From: a bacterium
GTDB lineage: Bacteria; ARS69
Assembly (NCBI GenBank): GCA_025774805.1
Contig: JALGZR010000076.1
Span: 1 to 18,708, forward strand
Length of the DNA: 18,708 nt
Direction of reading: 5' to 3'
Shown here: in pieces, positions 7,586 through 15,512 of the stretch
Layout of the letters: every line of letters begins with the position of its first letter
Position numbering within the stretch: position 1 is the first letter of the stretch
Program-made: the position numbers and the translations under genes
Notes under the pieces: model-generated
The model's database searches: none
What the model was told of the DNA's origin: nothing
The model's input: only the letters and a program-made list of their open reading frames with translations

Positions 7586-7712
7586 GCCGCCGGCCCCCGC
7601 GGGCCGTGCCCCGCCGAAATCCCTGGAACCCCGGTGCGGGATGTGCTCCCTTCTAGCCTGCAGATCTCACCCGGCTCGTCGTCCTCCCCTTCTCTTCGCT
7701 CCGCGGGGCCCC

Positions 7713-10085
7713 ATGCCGACGGATTCCGAGCCCCGGACAATACACGTCGGAGACAAGGTGCTCCACGCGTACAACCGGGAGCTCGGGCCGGGGGTGGTCG
7801 AGACGCTGGACGGCCCGCGGATGACCGTCCGCTTCCCGAAGGCGGAGATCGTCCTCCAGTTCGCGGTTGCCGACCATCCGTTCGTGCCGCTCACGCTGCA
7901 ACCCGGCGCCGATCCCGCGGCCTGGCTCGAGGAGTTCCAACCCGACCTCGTCGAGCGGCTCGCCCGAGGCGACGTCGATCGCGTCGACGCGTTTCGGAAT
8001 CGGATCGACGCGCTGCGTCTCATGCGGCTGCGAGAGGCGGACGGGCTCGGCTCCTTTCTCGGCGGGCGGATCGAGCTCTTTCCCCACCAGCTCCACGTGG
8101 CCCGCATCGCGACCGAACGGCACCCGGTGCGCTGGCTTCTCGCCGACGAGGTGGGGCTCGGCAAGACGGTCGAGGCGTGCCTGATCCTGAATCACCTGAT
8201 GCGGACGGGCACGGTGGATCGGGTCCTGGTGATCGCTCCGCGGACGCTCGTGGTGCAGTGGCTCGGAGAGCTCTACCGCAAGTTCCATCAGGTGTTCGTC
8301 CTGGTCGACGAGGACCGCCGGCGCGACGTGATCCGGGAAAAGGGGCCGGGCTTCAATCCGTTCGAGGTCTACGGGCGGAGCGTCGTCGCGCTCGAGGATC
8401 TCGTCGAGGATCCTCCGCTGGCCCGTCTCGCGGAGGCGGCCCGTCCCGATCTGCTCGTGGTCGACGAGGCGCACCGGCTCCGCCGCCGCCGGGGCACGGC
8501 GGGATCGCCCGCCTACCGCGCGATCGCCCCGCTGTGCGCGAGCAGCGAGAACGTCCTTCTTCTCTCCGCCACTCCGATCGAGGCGGATGCCCACGGGTTC
8601 TTCCGGCTGCTCCAGCTCCTCCACCCCGACGAGTTCGACTCCGCCGAGAAGTTCCGGCGCGGGCTCGACGAGGCGAGACCGCTCGCGCCCTGCACGAGCT
8701 CGACGACGCGGGCCGACATCGGCGGATTGCCGCCGCGCGTTCCGCGGCCGGTGGACCTTCCCCCCTGCCCCGAGCGGGAGGTACTCGAGCTCGAGACGCT
8801 CTCGATTCCGGCGGAGAACGCCGCCCGGAAGAAGGCGCGCGCCGAACGATTCGCCCGCGTTCTCGCCGAGCCCATCGGCCGGGACGACCCTCGGATCCTC
8901 TGGTTGGGCGGAGAGGCGAAGAAGTGGACCCGCCGGGGAGAGAAGGCGCTCGTCTTCGTGTCCACCCGCGAATCGCTGGGGGTCCTGAAACGAGAGATGG
9001 AGTACCACACGAGCCGGCGGGTCGCCCTGTTTCACGAAGACCTCTCCCCGGCCCGGCGCGATCTGGAGGTGGCGCGCTTTTCCGAGCCCGAGGGCCCGAC
9101 CCTTCTCATCGCCACCGAATCGGGGGGGGAGGGCCGAAACTTCCAGTTCGCGAAGCGGCTGGTTCTCTTCGATCTCCCCTGGGATCCGGTGGTGGTGGAG
9201 CAGCGCATCGGCCGTCTCGACCGGATCAATCGGAGAATCCCCGTCGAGATCGTCTACTTCCGGCCGGCGGAGGGGTTCGGCGCCGAGATCGCCCGTTTCT
9301 ACGAGGCCCTGGGGATCTTCGAGTGTCCGCTCGGCGGGCTCGACCGCGTGCTCGGCCACGCGGTCGAGGCGATCGAAGACGCCCTCGACGGCCCGGGAGG
9401 GAACCTCGACGTGGAAGCCCTGGCCCGGGAGACCCACGAGGCCCACGAGCGCGTCGCCCGGGCCGTCTACCACCACCTGCACCGGAACCCCTACCGTCCC
9501 GAGATGGCGGAGGAGACCCTGGGGCAGATTCCCGACGATCTCGAGCGGCGGACGCGCACCGTCGTGCTGGAGGCCTGTCGGCAATTCGGATTCGAGATGG
9601 AGCCGAAGGGAGGCGAGGCGGTTTGGTATCTCGAGTTCGGAGGTGAGGCCTTGGTCGAGCGGCTCCACGGGGTCCCGGTCGGGAGCCGCTTCCTCGGCAC
9701 GTTCGATCGGGCCGAGGCGGTGGCGCGCGAGTCCCTCGACTTCTACGCGGCGGGGCACCCGCTGGTCGAGGGGGTTCTCACCGAGATCGCCGACGGCAAC
9801 CGGGGCCGGCTGGCGTTGCTCGAGGTCCCCGGAGCGGGCGTCGAGGGCATCGGAGTGCTCGCGGTCACTCGGCAGGGGGCCGAGCTCGACATCGTCGCGC
9901 TCGATCTCGACGGGCGGGAGCGTCCCGAGTGGGTCTCCCCCGTTCTCGAGGCCCGCTGGGTCCGCGAGGTGCCGGGCACGGCGTGGATGGTCCCCGACTG
10001 GGCCGACCGGGTCCGGCGGCTCTTCGCCGCGAGGGATCTCACCCCGCACCTCGCCGCGGTCTGCGGATTCCGGCTGCTCCGCTAG
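7713..10085 (+). CDS. RapA-like SNF2-family ATPase/helicase
   Basis: Swi2/Snf2 ATPase resembling RapA, the protein that recycles stalled RNA polymerase. 790 residues from the ATG at 7713; the open frame extends far upstream but only as antisense to thyA. Residues ~9-60 look like an SH3/Tudor-like N-terminal domain (VGDKVLHAYNRELGPGVVETLDG). Helicase motifs: LFPHQLHVA, Walker A LADEVGLGKTVEA (K151), VVDEAHRL (DEAH at 251-254), LLSATPIE, then lobe 2 with ALVFVSTRES, VALFHEDLSPARRD, ESGGEGRNFQFAKRLVLFDLPWDP (469-492) and the arginine-finger motif EQRIGRLDRI (496-505). The EGRNFQFA and FDLPW blocks and the later GHPLVEGVL segment match RapA closely. It is shorter than Escherichia coli RapA (968): the insert between the two lobes is reduced. 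A generic SNF2 protein with another DNA or protein target remains possible. Confidence 0.85.
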   Translation: MPTDSEPRTIHVGDKVLHAYNRELGPGVVETLDGPRMTVRFPKAEIVLQFAVADHPFVPLTLQPGADPAAWLEEFQPDLVERLARGDVDRVDAFRNRIDALRLMRLREADGLGSFLGGRIELFPHQLHVARIATERHPVRWLLADEVGLGKTVEACLILNHLMRTGTVDRVLVIAPRTLVVQWLGELYRKFHQVFVLVDEDRRRDVIREKGPGFNPFEVYGRSVVALEDLVEDPPLARLAEAARPDLLVVDEAHRLRRRRGTAGSPAYRAIAPLCASSENVLLLSATPIEADAHGFFRLLQLLHPDEFDSAEKFRRGLDEARPLAPCTSSTTRADIGGLPPRVPRPVDLPPCPEREVLELETLSIPAENAARKKARAERFARVLAEPIGRDDPRILWLGGEAKKWTRRGEKALVFVSTRESLGVLKREMEYHTSRRVALFHEDLSPARRDLEVARFSEPEGPTLLIATESGGEGRNFQFAKRLVLFDLPWDPVVVEQRIGRLDRINRRIPVEIVYFRPAEGFGAEIARFYEALGIFECPLGGLDRVLGHAVEAIEDALDGPGGNLDVEALARETHEAHERVARAVYHHLHRNPYRPEMAEETLGQIPDDLERRTRTVVLEACRQFGFEMEPKGGEAVWYLEFGGEALVERLHGVPVGSRFLGTFDRAEAVARESLDFYAAGHPLVEGVLTEIADGNRGRLALLEVPGAGVEGIGVLAVTRQGAELDIVALDLDGRERPEWVSPVLEARWVREVPGTAWMVPDWADRVRRLFAARDLTPHLAAVCGFRLLR

Positions 10086-10123
10086 CGGCGGCCGCCGGCG
10101 GCCCGTCCGCCGCCCGTCTCCAC

Positions 10124-10140
10124 GGCGGAAGCCCGCCTTT
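10124..10140 (+). terminator. Possible weak terminator after the RapA-like gene
   Basis: Stem GGCGG (10124-10128), loop AAGC, stem CCGCC (10133-10137), followed by TTT. Another GC hairpin, CGGCGG/CCGCCG, lies just before it (10096-10112) without a T-run. Together they fill the start of the 194-base gap before icmF. The stem is short and the T-run only three bases, so this is tentative. Confidence 0.35.
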
Positions 10141-10195
10141 CCGGCCCCCCTCGACGGCGCCCGGATTCGCGCCGATCTTACGTTCAGGATTCGAG

Positions 10196-10224
10196 GTGAA
10201 CGTCCGCCGATCGTCGGATAAAAT
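10196..10224 (+). promoter_or_regulatory. Candidate promoter for icmF
   Basis: TAAAAT at 10219-10224 matches five of six -10 bases, in a locally AT-richer patch that stands out from its surroundings. At 17-base spacing the -35 is GTGAAC (three of six). Start would be near 10231 with a leader of about 50 bases to the ATG at 10280. The -10 is good, the -35 weak. Confidence 0.4.
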
Positions 10225-10279
10225 GCCAGATTCACCATGAGACGAATTCCCGGTTCGCTCCGGCTCGGGGGAAGCGCCC

Positions 10280-13200
10280 ATGGCAGCGGAGACGACCTCA
10301 CCCTACCGGCCACGGAATCCGGTCCGCATCGTGACCGCCGCCTCGCTCTTCGACGGCCATGATGCGGCGATCAACATCATGCGCCGGATTCTCCAGGCGT
10401 CGGGGGCGGAGGTGATCCACCTCGGCCACAACCGCTCGGCCGCCGAGATCGTCGACTGCGCCGTCCAGGAGGACGCTCAGGGCATCGCAATCACCTCCTA
10501 TCAGGGCGGCCACCTCGAATTCTTCAAGTACATGCACGACCTCCTCCGCGAGAGAGGCTCGAAGACGCGCATCTTCGGCGGGGGCGGAGGGACGATCCTC
10601 CCGGACGAGATCGAGGAGCTGCACGCTTACGGCATCGCCCGCATCTACACGCCCGACGACGGTCGCGCGATGGGTCTGCAGGGGATGATCGACGACGTCC
10701 TGAGACAGTGCGACTTCCCCACCTGGACTCCTCCTCTCGACGGGGAGCTGGAACGGCTCCCCGAGAGGGATGCGGGAGCGATCGCCCGGCTCATCTCGAC
10801 CGCGGAGAACCGCCCGGACGAGGCGCGTCGAATCGAGGGGGAGATCCGTCCCCTCCTCGAGGGCCGCAGCGCGCCGGTGCTCGGAATCACGGGCACGGGG
10901 GGAGCGGGCAAGTCCTCGATCGTGGACGAGCTGGTGCGCCGCTATCTCGCCGGTTTCCCCGGGATGACCGTCGCGATCCTCTCGATCGATCCCTCGAAGC
11001 GGAAGTCGGGCGGCGCTCTTCTCGGCGACCGGATCCGGATGAACTCCATCCACGATCCGCGCGTCTACATGCGGTCTCTCGCCACCCGGCGGTCGAACCT
11101 CTCGATGAGCCCCCACGTCCAGGAGTCGATCGACATCTGCCGGGCGGCCGGCTTCGACCTGGTGATCGTGGAGACGTCGGGCATCGGCCAGGGGGACACC
11201 GAGATCACCGAGCACGCCGATGTCTCGCTGTACGTGATGACGGCCGAGTACGGCGCCGCGACCCAGCTCGAGAAGATCGACATGCTCGACTTCGCCGACA
11301 TCATCGCCATCAACAAGTTCGACAAACGGGGGTCGGCGGATGCGCTGCGGGACGTGCGAAAGCAGTTCGCGCGGAACCGAGGTCTCCTGGACCGGCCGCC
11401 CGAGGAGATGCCCGTCTACGGGACGATCGCTTCCCAGTTCAACGACCCCGGAACGACCCTCCTCTACCGGGCGGTGCTCGAGACGATCGCGGAGAAGACG
11501 GGTGTCCCGCTGCGCCCCTCCGCCGAGACGGCCGACGGCGGAAAGGCGAAGGCCTCCATCATCCCGCCGGAACGGGTGCGCTACCTCGCGGAGATCGCGG
11601 AGAGCTCGGACGAATACGACCGCTTCGTCGCCGAGCAGGTCGAGATCGCGCGCCGGATGTACCAGCTTCACGGCGCGATCGCGACGATGCGCGCCGGCGA
11701 GGAGACGAGGCCGGGAGACGGCGACGGAGCGGAGACGGAGGAGCTCGCCGCCGTCCTCCGCCCGGTCGAGGGGGAGCCCGCCGCCCTCGGGGATCTCCTC
11801 GAGCGGTACCACGCGCTGCGGGAGCGGCTCGCGCCGTCCTGCCGGGAGGCTCTGGAGAAGTGGCCGGAGACCCGGCAGCGCTACCGGGCAGAGAAGTACC
11901 GGTTCCGGGTGCGGGACCGGGTCATCGAACAGGACCTGCACTCCGAGTCCCTCGCGGGGACGAAGATCCCGAAAGTCACCCTCCCGCGCTACGAGGACTG
12001 GGGCGACATCCTCCGCTGGATCCTGACCGAGAACGTCCCCGGCTTCTTCCCGTTCGCCTCGGGGGTGTTTCCCCTCAAGCGACAGGGAGAGGATCCGGCC
12101 CGCATGTTCGCGGGCGAGGGCGGCCCGGAGCGGACGAACCGCCGCTTCCACTACGTGTCCCACGGGATTCCCGCGAAGCGCCTCTCGACCGCGTTCGACT
12201 CCGTCACCCTTTACGGCGAGGATCCGGCGCGGCGCCCGGACATCTACGGGAAGATCGGCAACTCCGGCGTGAGCATCGCCACCGTCGACGACGCGAAGAA
12301 GCTCTACTCCGGCTTCGACCTGATCGATCCGGCGACCAGCGTGTCGATGACCATCAACGGCCCGGGTCCGATGGTGCTCGGCTTCTTCCTGAACGCGGCG
12401 ATCGACCAGCAGTGCGAGAAGTGGATCCGGAACGAGGGGCGGCGGGCCGAGGTCGAAGAGCGGATCGATGCGATCTACCGGAAGAAGGGCCTACCCCGTC
12501 CGAAGTACCGGGGCGACCTGCCCGACGGGAACGACGGTCTCGGGCTCCTGCTCCTCGGGGTCTCCGGCGACGAGGTGCTCGAGAGAGACGTCTACGAACG
12601 CATCCGGGCGGAGACGCTCCGGAACGTGCGGGGAACCGTCCAGGCGGACATCCTCAAGGAGGACCAGGCGCAGAACACGTGCATCTTCTCCACCGAGTTC
12701 GCCCTTCGGCTCATGGGGGACATGCAGGAATGGTTCGTTGCGCAAGGGGTGCGGAACTTCTACTCGGTCTCCATCTCCGGGTACCACATCGCCGAGGCCG
12801 GCGCGAACCCGATCACCCAGCTCGCGCTCACGCTGGCGAACGGGTTCACGTACGTAGAGTACTACCTGTCGCGCGGCATGGCGATCGACGACTTCGCGCC
12901 GAACCTCTCCTTCTTCTTCTCGAACGGCATGGACCCCGAGTACTCGGTGATGGGACGGGTCGCGCGCCGCATCTGGTCGAAGGCGATCAGGCACAAGTAC
13001 GGGGGAGGCGAGCGCTCGCAGAAGCTCAAGTACCACATCCAGACGTCGGGCCGCAGCCTCCACGCGCAGGAGATCGCCTTCAACGACATCCGAACGACGT
13101 TGCAGGCCCTCTACGCGCTGTACGACAACTGCAACTCGCTGCACACGAACGCCTACGACGAGGCGATCACCACCCCGACCGAGGAGAGCGTCCGCCGGGC

Positions 13201-13729
13201 GCTGGCGATTCAGCTCATCATCAACGAGGAGCTCGGGCTGGCGAAGAACCAGAATCCGCTCCAGGGATCGTTCGCCATCGAGGAGCTCACCGACCTCGTG
13301 GAGCGGGCCGTGCTCGACGAGTTCCGCCGGATCTCCGAGCGGGGCGGCGTCCTCGGAGCCATGGAGCGCATGTACCAGCGCACGAAGATCCAGGAGGAGT
13401 CGCTCCGGTACGAGTCGCTGAAGCACTCCGGAGAGCTTCCCCTCGTGGGCGTGAACGTGTTCCTCGATCCCCGGGGATCGCCCACGATCCTTCCCGACGA
13501 GGTCATCCGCTCCACCCCCGAGGAGAAGGAGTTCGCGATCACCTCGCTCGAGGCCTTCCAGGAGCGGAACGCCGCGGTGTCGGGCGAGGCGCTGGCCCGG
13601 CTGCAGGGGACGGCGGTCGAGGGGGGTAATACGTTCGACGATCTCATGGATGTCTGCCGTACGTGCAGCCTCGGTCAGATCTCGCACGCACTGTACGATG
13701 TCGGCGGACAGTACCGGCGCAACATGTAG
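10280..13729 (+). CDS. icmF: IcmF, fused isobutyryl-CoA mutase (B12- and GTP-binding)
   Basis: Adenosylcobalamin-dependent mutase interconverting isobutyryl-CoA and n-butyryl-CoA, with its G-protein chaperone in one chain. 1149 residues; IcmF proteins are usually near 1100. Order: B12-binding domain (1-145) with FDGHDAAIN (H27, the lower cobalt ligand), SYQGGHLEF and FGGGGGTI; MeaB-like GTPase (about 198-415) with Walker A GTGGAGKS (205-212), [10 protein letters not shown] and NKFDKRG; a helical linker with an acidic GDGDG stretch near 480; mutase barrel (from about 560) with [43 protein letters not shown] and [15 protein letters not shown]597 (GVFPLK) and Q798 (DQAQNT) sit where methylmalonyl-CoA mutases have Tyr and Arg, indicating isobutyryl-CoA rather than methylmalonyl-CoA (family knowledge). 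Start: ATG at 10280 after a GGGGGAA site. It converges on a minus-strand gene 4 bases away. Confidence 0.95.
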   Translation: MAAETTSPYRPRNPVRIVTAASLFDGHDAAINIMRRILQASGAEVIHLGHNRSAAEIVDCAVQEDAQGIAITSYQGGHLEFFKYMHDLLRERGSKTRIFGGGGGTILPDEIEELHAYGIARIYTPDDGRAMGLQGMIDDVLRQCDFPTWTPPLDGELERLPERDAGAIARLISTAENRPDEARRIEGEIRPLLEGRSAPVLGITGTGGAGKSSIVDELVRRYLAGFPGMTVAILSIDPSKRKSGGALLGDRIRMNSIHDPRVYMRSLATRRSNLSMSPHVQESIDICRAAGFDLVIVETSGIGQGDTEITEHADVSLYVMTAEYGAATQLEKIDMLDFADIIAINKFDKRGSADALRDVRKQFARNRGLLDRPPEEMPVYGTIASQFNDPGTTLLYRAVLETIAEKTGVPLRPSAETADGGKAKASIIPPERVRYLAEIAESSDEYDRFVAEQVEIARRMYQLHGAIATMRAGEETRPGDGDGAETEELAAVLRPVEGEPAALGDLLERYHALRERLAPSCREALEKWPETRQRYRAEKYRFRVRDRVIEQDLHSESLAGTKIPKVTLPRYEDWGDILRWILTENVPGFFPFASGVFPLKRQGEDPARMFAGEGGPERTNRRFHYVSHGIPAKRLSTAFDSVTLYGEDPARRPDIYGKIGNSGVSIATVDDAKKLYSGFDLIDPATSVSMTINGPGPMVLGFFLNAAIDQQCEKWIRNEGRRAEVEERIDAIYRKKGLPRPKYRGDLPDGNDGLGLLLLGVSGDEVLERDVYERIRAETLRNVRGTVQADILKEDQAQNTCIFSTEFALRLMGDMQEWFVAQGVRNFYSVSISGYHIAEAGANPITQLALTLANGFTYVEYYLSRGMAIDDFAPNLSFFFSNGMDPEYSVMGRVARRIWSKAIRHKYGGGERSQKLKYHIQTSGRSLHAQEIAFNDIRTTLQALYALYDNCNSLHTNAYDEAITTPTEESVRRALAIQLIINEELGLAKNQNPLQGSFAIEELTDLVERAVLDEFRRISERGGVLGAMERMYQRTKIQEESLRYESLKHSGELPLVGVNVFLDPRGSPTILPDEVIRSTPEEKEFAITSLEAFQERNAAVSGEALARLQGTAVEGGNTFDDLMDVCRTCSLGQISHALYDVGGQYRRNM

Positions 13730-13733
13730 GAGA

Positions 13734-14129
13734 TCACCCCGAGGCACCCCGGAGCGCCCAGAGGAGGGCCGCGAGCCCGAAGAGTCCCACACCGAGAAGA
13801 AGCGCCACCCACCCCAGAACCCGCCGCCAACGCCCCGCCCCACCGGCCTCTCCGTGTCCGTCGGCGACCGCCCCCGCTCCGCCGGTGGCCCGCTTCCTCC
13901 CGACCCGCCGTGCGATCTCGCGGGCCGCGAGAAAGGGCCGGTCGGTCACGAGGAAGGCCCCGCCCACCGCCAGCAGGATCCCTTCCACCGCGAAGAGGTC
14001 GACCAGGGGACGAAGTCGCGACCCCGGCGGACGGAGGGTGGCGAAGAGCAGGGCCTCCGCCAGCGTCAGGGCCGCGACGCCGGCCGCGAGCCAAACGGCG
14101 GTCCTTCGGGGGGAGCCCTTTGCGTTCAC
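13734..14129 (-). CDS. Small three-helix membrane protein of unknown function
   Basis: I do not recognise the family. The 131-residue frame begins with a GTG one base after the TAG stop of the acyl-CoA dehydrogenase, so it would be read by re-initiation or coupling; the only ribosome-site candidate is the GGGG just before that stop. Three hydrophobic segments are visible: about residues 11-33 (VWLAAGVAALTLAEALLFATL), 42-62 (VDLFAVEGILLAVGGAFLVT) and 102-126 (VLGWVALLLGVGLFGLAALLWAL). Segments 2 and 3 are joined by a basic, Gly/Ala-rich loop (EIARRVGRKR, residues 71-80), suggesting that loop is cytoplasmic. This hydrophobic pattern exists only in this frame, which supports coding. It ends 4 bases from the icmF stop. 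The role is unknown; membrane anchoring or a generic DUF membrane protein are both open. Confidence 0.6.
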   Translation of the reverse strand: MNAKGSPRRTAVWLAAGVAALTLAEALLFATLRPPGSRLRPLVDLFAVEGILLAVGGAFLVTDRPFLAAREIARRVGRKRATGGAGAVADGHGEAGGAGRWRRVLGWVALLLGVGLFGLAALLWALRGASG

Positions 14130-14130
14130 G

Positions 14131-15288
14131 CTACCCCAACGTCTTCTGGGCCTCGGCGAGAACGTGCCGGCTGATGACCATCCGCTGGATCTCACTGGTC
14201 CCCTCGCCGATCTCCGTGAGCTTGGCGTCGCGCAGGAAGCGCTCCACCGGGAACTCCCGAGAGTACCCGTATCCGCCGTGAATCTGGACCGCCCGATTGC
14301 AGACGCGGCAGGCGGTCTCGGATGCGAACAACTTCGCCATCGAAGCCGGGACCCCGTAAGGTTCTTCCCGATCGTGGAGAACGGCCGACTGGTAGACGAG
14401 GAGCCGGGAGGCCTCGATCTCGGTCGCCATGTCCGCCAGCATGAATCCGATGGCCTGGAACTTCCCGATGGGCCTTCCGAACTGCTCCCGCTCGAGGGAG
14501 TACCGCGCCGCCGCCTCGAGCGCACCCTGCGCGATGCCGAGGGCCATCGCCCCGATGGAGATCCTCCCCATGTCGAGGATCTTCATGAACTGGGGGAATC
14601 CCTGATTCACTTCGCCGAGCCTCATCGAGTCCGGAACGCGACAGTCGGTCAGGAAAAACTCGACGGTGTTCGAGCCGCGGCAGCCGAGCTTGTCGTAGTC
14701 CGTGCCGATCTCGACGCCTTCCTGCCCCTTCTCGATCAGGAACGCCGTGATGCCCCGCGTCTTCTTCTCCGGTTCCGTCGAGGCGGTCACCGTGTAGAGA
14801 CCGGCCACGCCGCCGTTCGTCATCCAGGCCTTGGAGCCGTTGAGAACCCAATGATCCCCGTTCTTCACCGCCCGCGTCTCCGTGCCTCCGGCGTCGGAGC
14901 CGGCGTTGGGCTCGGTGAGCCCGTAGGCGCCCAGGATCTCGCCCGTCGTCAGACGGGGAAGGTACTTCTCCTTCTGCTCCTGGTTCCCGAAGTGATAGAG
15001 GGGTCCGCACCCGAGGGTGGTGTGGGCCGCGACTCCCAGGGCCGTCGAGCCGCAGACCCGGGCGATCTCCTCCACCGCGATCGCGTAGGAGACGTAGCCG
15101 CCGTCGGCACCTCCCCACTTCTCCGGATAGGGGATGCCGAGCAATCCCAGCTCTCCCATCTTCCGATAGTTGTCCAGGGGCATCTCACAGGTCCGGTCGA
15201 TCTCGGCGGCCCGCGGCGCGATCTCCTTCTCCGCGAAATCCCGCACGACCTTTCGAAACATCTTCTGTTCGTCGGTCAGAAAGAACAT
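14131..15288 (-). CDS. Acyl-CoA dehydrogenase, short-chain type
   Basis: FAD enzyme that introduces the alpha-beta double bond into acyl-CoA, passing electrons to ETF; cytosolic. 385 residues from the ATG at 15288, preceded by GAGGAGG; the frame runs 94 codons further upstream without family similarity. Blocks: N-terminal FFLTDEQKMFRKVVRDFAEKEI; first signature AYGLTEPNAGSDAGGTETRAV; WITNG-like GSKAWMTNGGVA; REQFGRPIGKFQAIGFMLADMATEIEASRL; QIHGGYGYSREFPVERFLRD; and EIGEGTSEIQRMVISRHVL, where E362 is in the position of the catalytic base of butyryl- and medium-chain enzymes (isovaleryl-CoA dehydrogenase has it elsewhere). Butyryl-CoA or a short branched acyl-CoA is the likely substrate. The convergent icmF makes or uses butyryl-CoA, which fits, but a direct link is inference. 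Confidence 0.93.
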   Translation of the reverse strand: MFFLTDEQKMFRKVVRDFAEKEIAPRAAEIDRTCEMPLDNYRKMGELGLLGIPYPEKWGGADGGYVSYAIAVEEIARVCGSTALGVAAHTTLGCGPLYHFGNQEQKEKYLPRLTTGEILGAYGLTEPNAGSDAGGTETRAVKNGDHWVLNGSKAWMTNGGVAGLYTVTASTEPEKKTRGITAFLIEKGQEGVEIGTDYDKLGCRGSNTVEFFLTDCRVPDSMRLGEVNQGFPQFMKILDMGRISIGAMALGIAQGALEAAARYSLEREQFGRPIGKFQAIGFMLADMATEIEASRLLVYQSAVLHDREEPYGVPASMAKLFASETACRVCNRAVQIHGGYGYSREFPVERFLRDAKLTEIGEGTSEIQRMVISRHVLAEAQKTLG

Positions 15289-15306
15289 CCGCTCACTGCC
15301 TCCTCG

Positions 15307-15328
15307 GACGTCCCCGATCGGGGTCGTC
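15307..15328. promoter_or_regulatory. Inverted repeat in the acyl-CoA dehydrogenase leader
   Basis: The perfect 12-base palindrome CCCCGATCGGGG (15312-15323) is flanked, after one T/T mismatch on each side, by GACG and CGTC, giving a 22-base inverted repeat with ten of eleven positions paired. It is directly upstream of the GAGGAGG ribosome site of the dehydrogenase (15299-15305). It could be an operator for a dimeric regulator (TetR or GntR type) or an RNA hairpin affecting translation. Confidence 0.45.
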
Positions 15329-15450
15329 CCGGTCGCTTCGCTCGGAGGGGCCTCCGTCGATCGATCCCGATCGGTCGCGGCCCGGTCGACGATCCCGACC
15401 CCGGTCCGAGGCAAGGTACTCTTCTTCCGGATGTCCGGGGATCCGTCGTC

Positions 15451-15467
15451 GGAGAGGAGCGCTCTCC
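15451..15467 (-). terminator. Possible weak terminator after the second CNNM gene
   Basis: Stem GGAGAG/CTCTCC (6 base pairs) with a 5-base loop, 42 bases after the stop codon at 15509. No T-run follows, so it is only a candidate. If it terminates, the acyl-CoA dehydrogenase needs its own promoter. Confidence 0.25.
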
Positions 15468-15484
15468 CCCGCGATGGGGCCGAG

Positions 15485-15512
15485 CCTATCGACGCCCTCG
15501 CGCCGCCGTCAA
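15485..15512 (-). promoter_or_regulatory. Candidate promoter for the acyl-CoA dehydrogenase pair
   Basis: Minus strand: TTGACG (15512-15507, five of six at -35), 16-base spacer, GATAGG (15490-15485, three of six at -10). Good -35, poor -10. It would give a leader of about 190 bases containing the inverted repeat at 15307-15328. The -35 contains the stop codon of the upstream gene. Confidence 0.3.

Noticed and set aside
7629-7645. Sigma54-like TGGAAC...TGC upstream of the RapA-like gene
   Set aside because: The distance between the GG and GC elements is one base short and the -12 element is poor.
7653-10313. 886-codon open frame antisense to the RapA-like gene
   Set aside because: Low-complexity Arg/Glu/Pro/Asp composition and no motifs; long antisense frames are expected in very GC-rich coding DNA. 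The plus-strand frame has complete SNF2 motifs.
10708-13629. 973-codon alternative-frame open frame inside icmF
   Set aside because: Arg/Gly/Asp-rich with no recognisable domains; the icmF frame has all expected motifs throughout.
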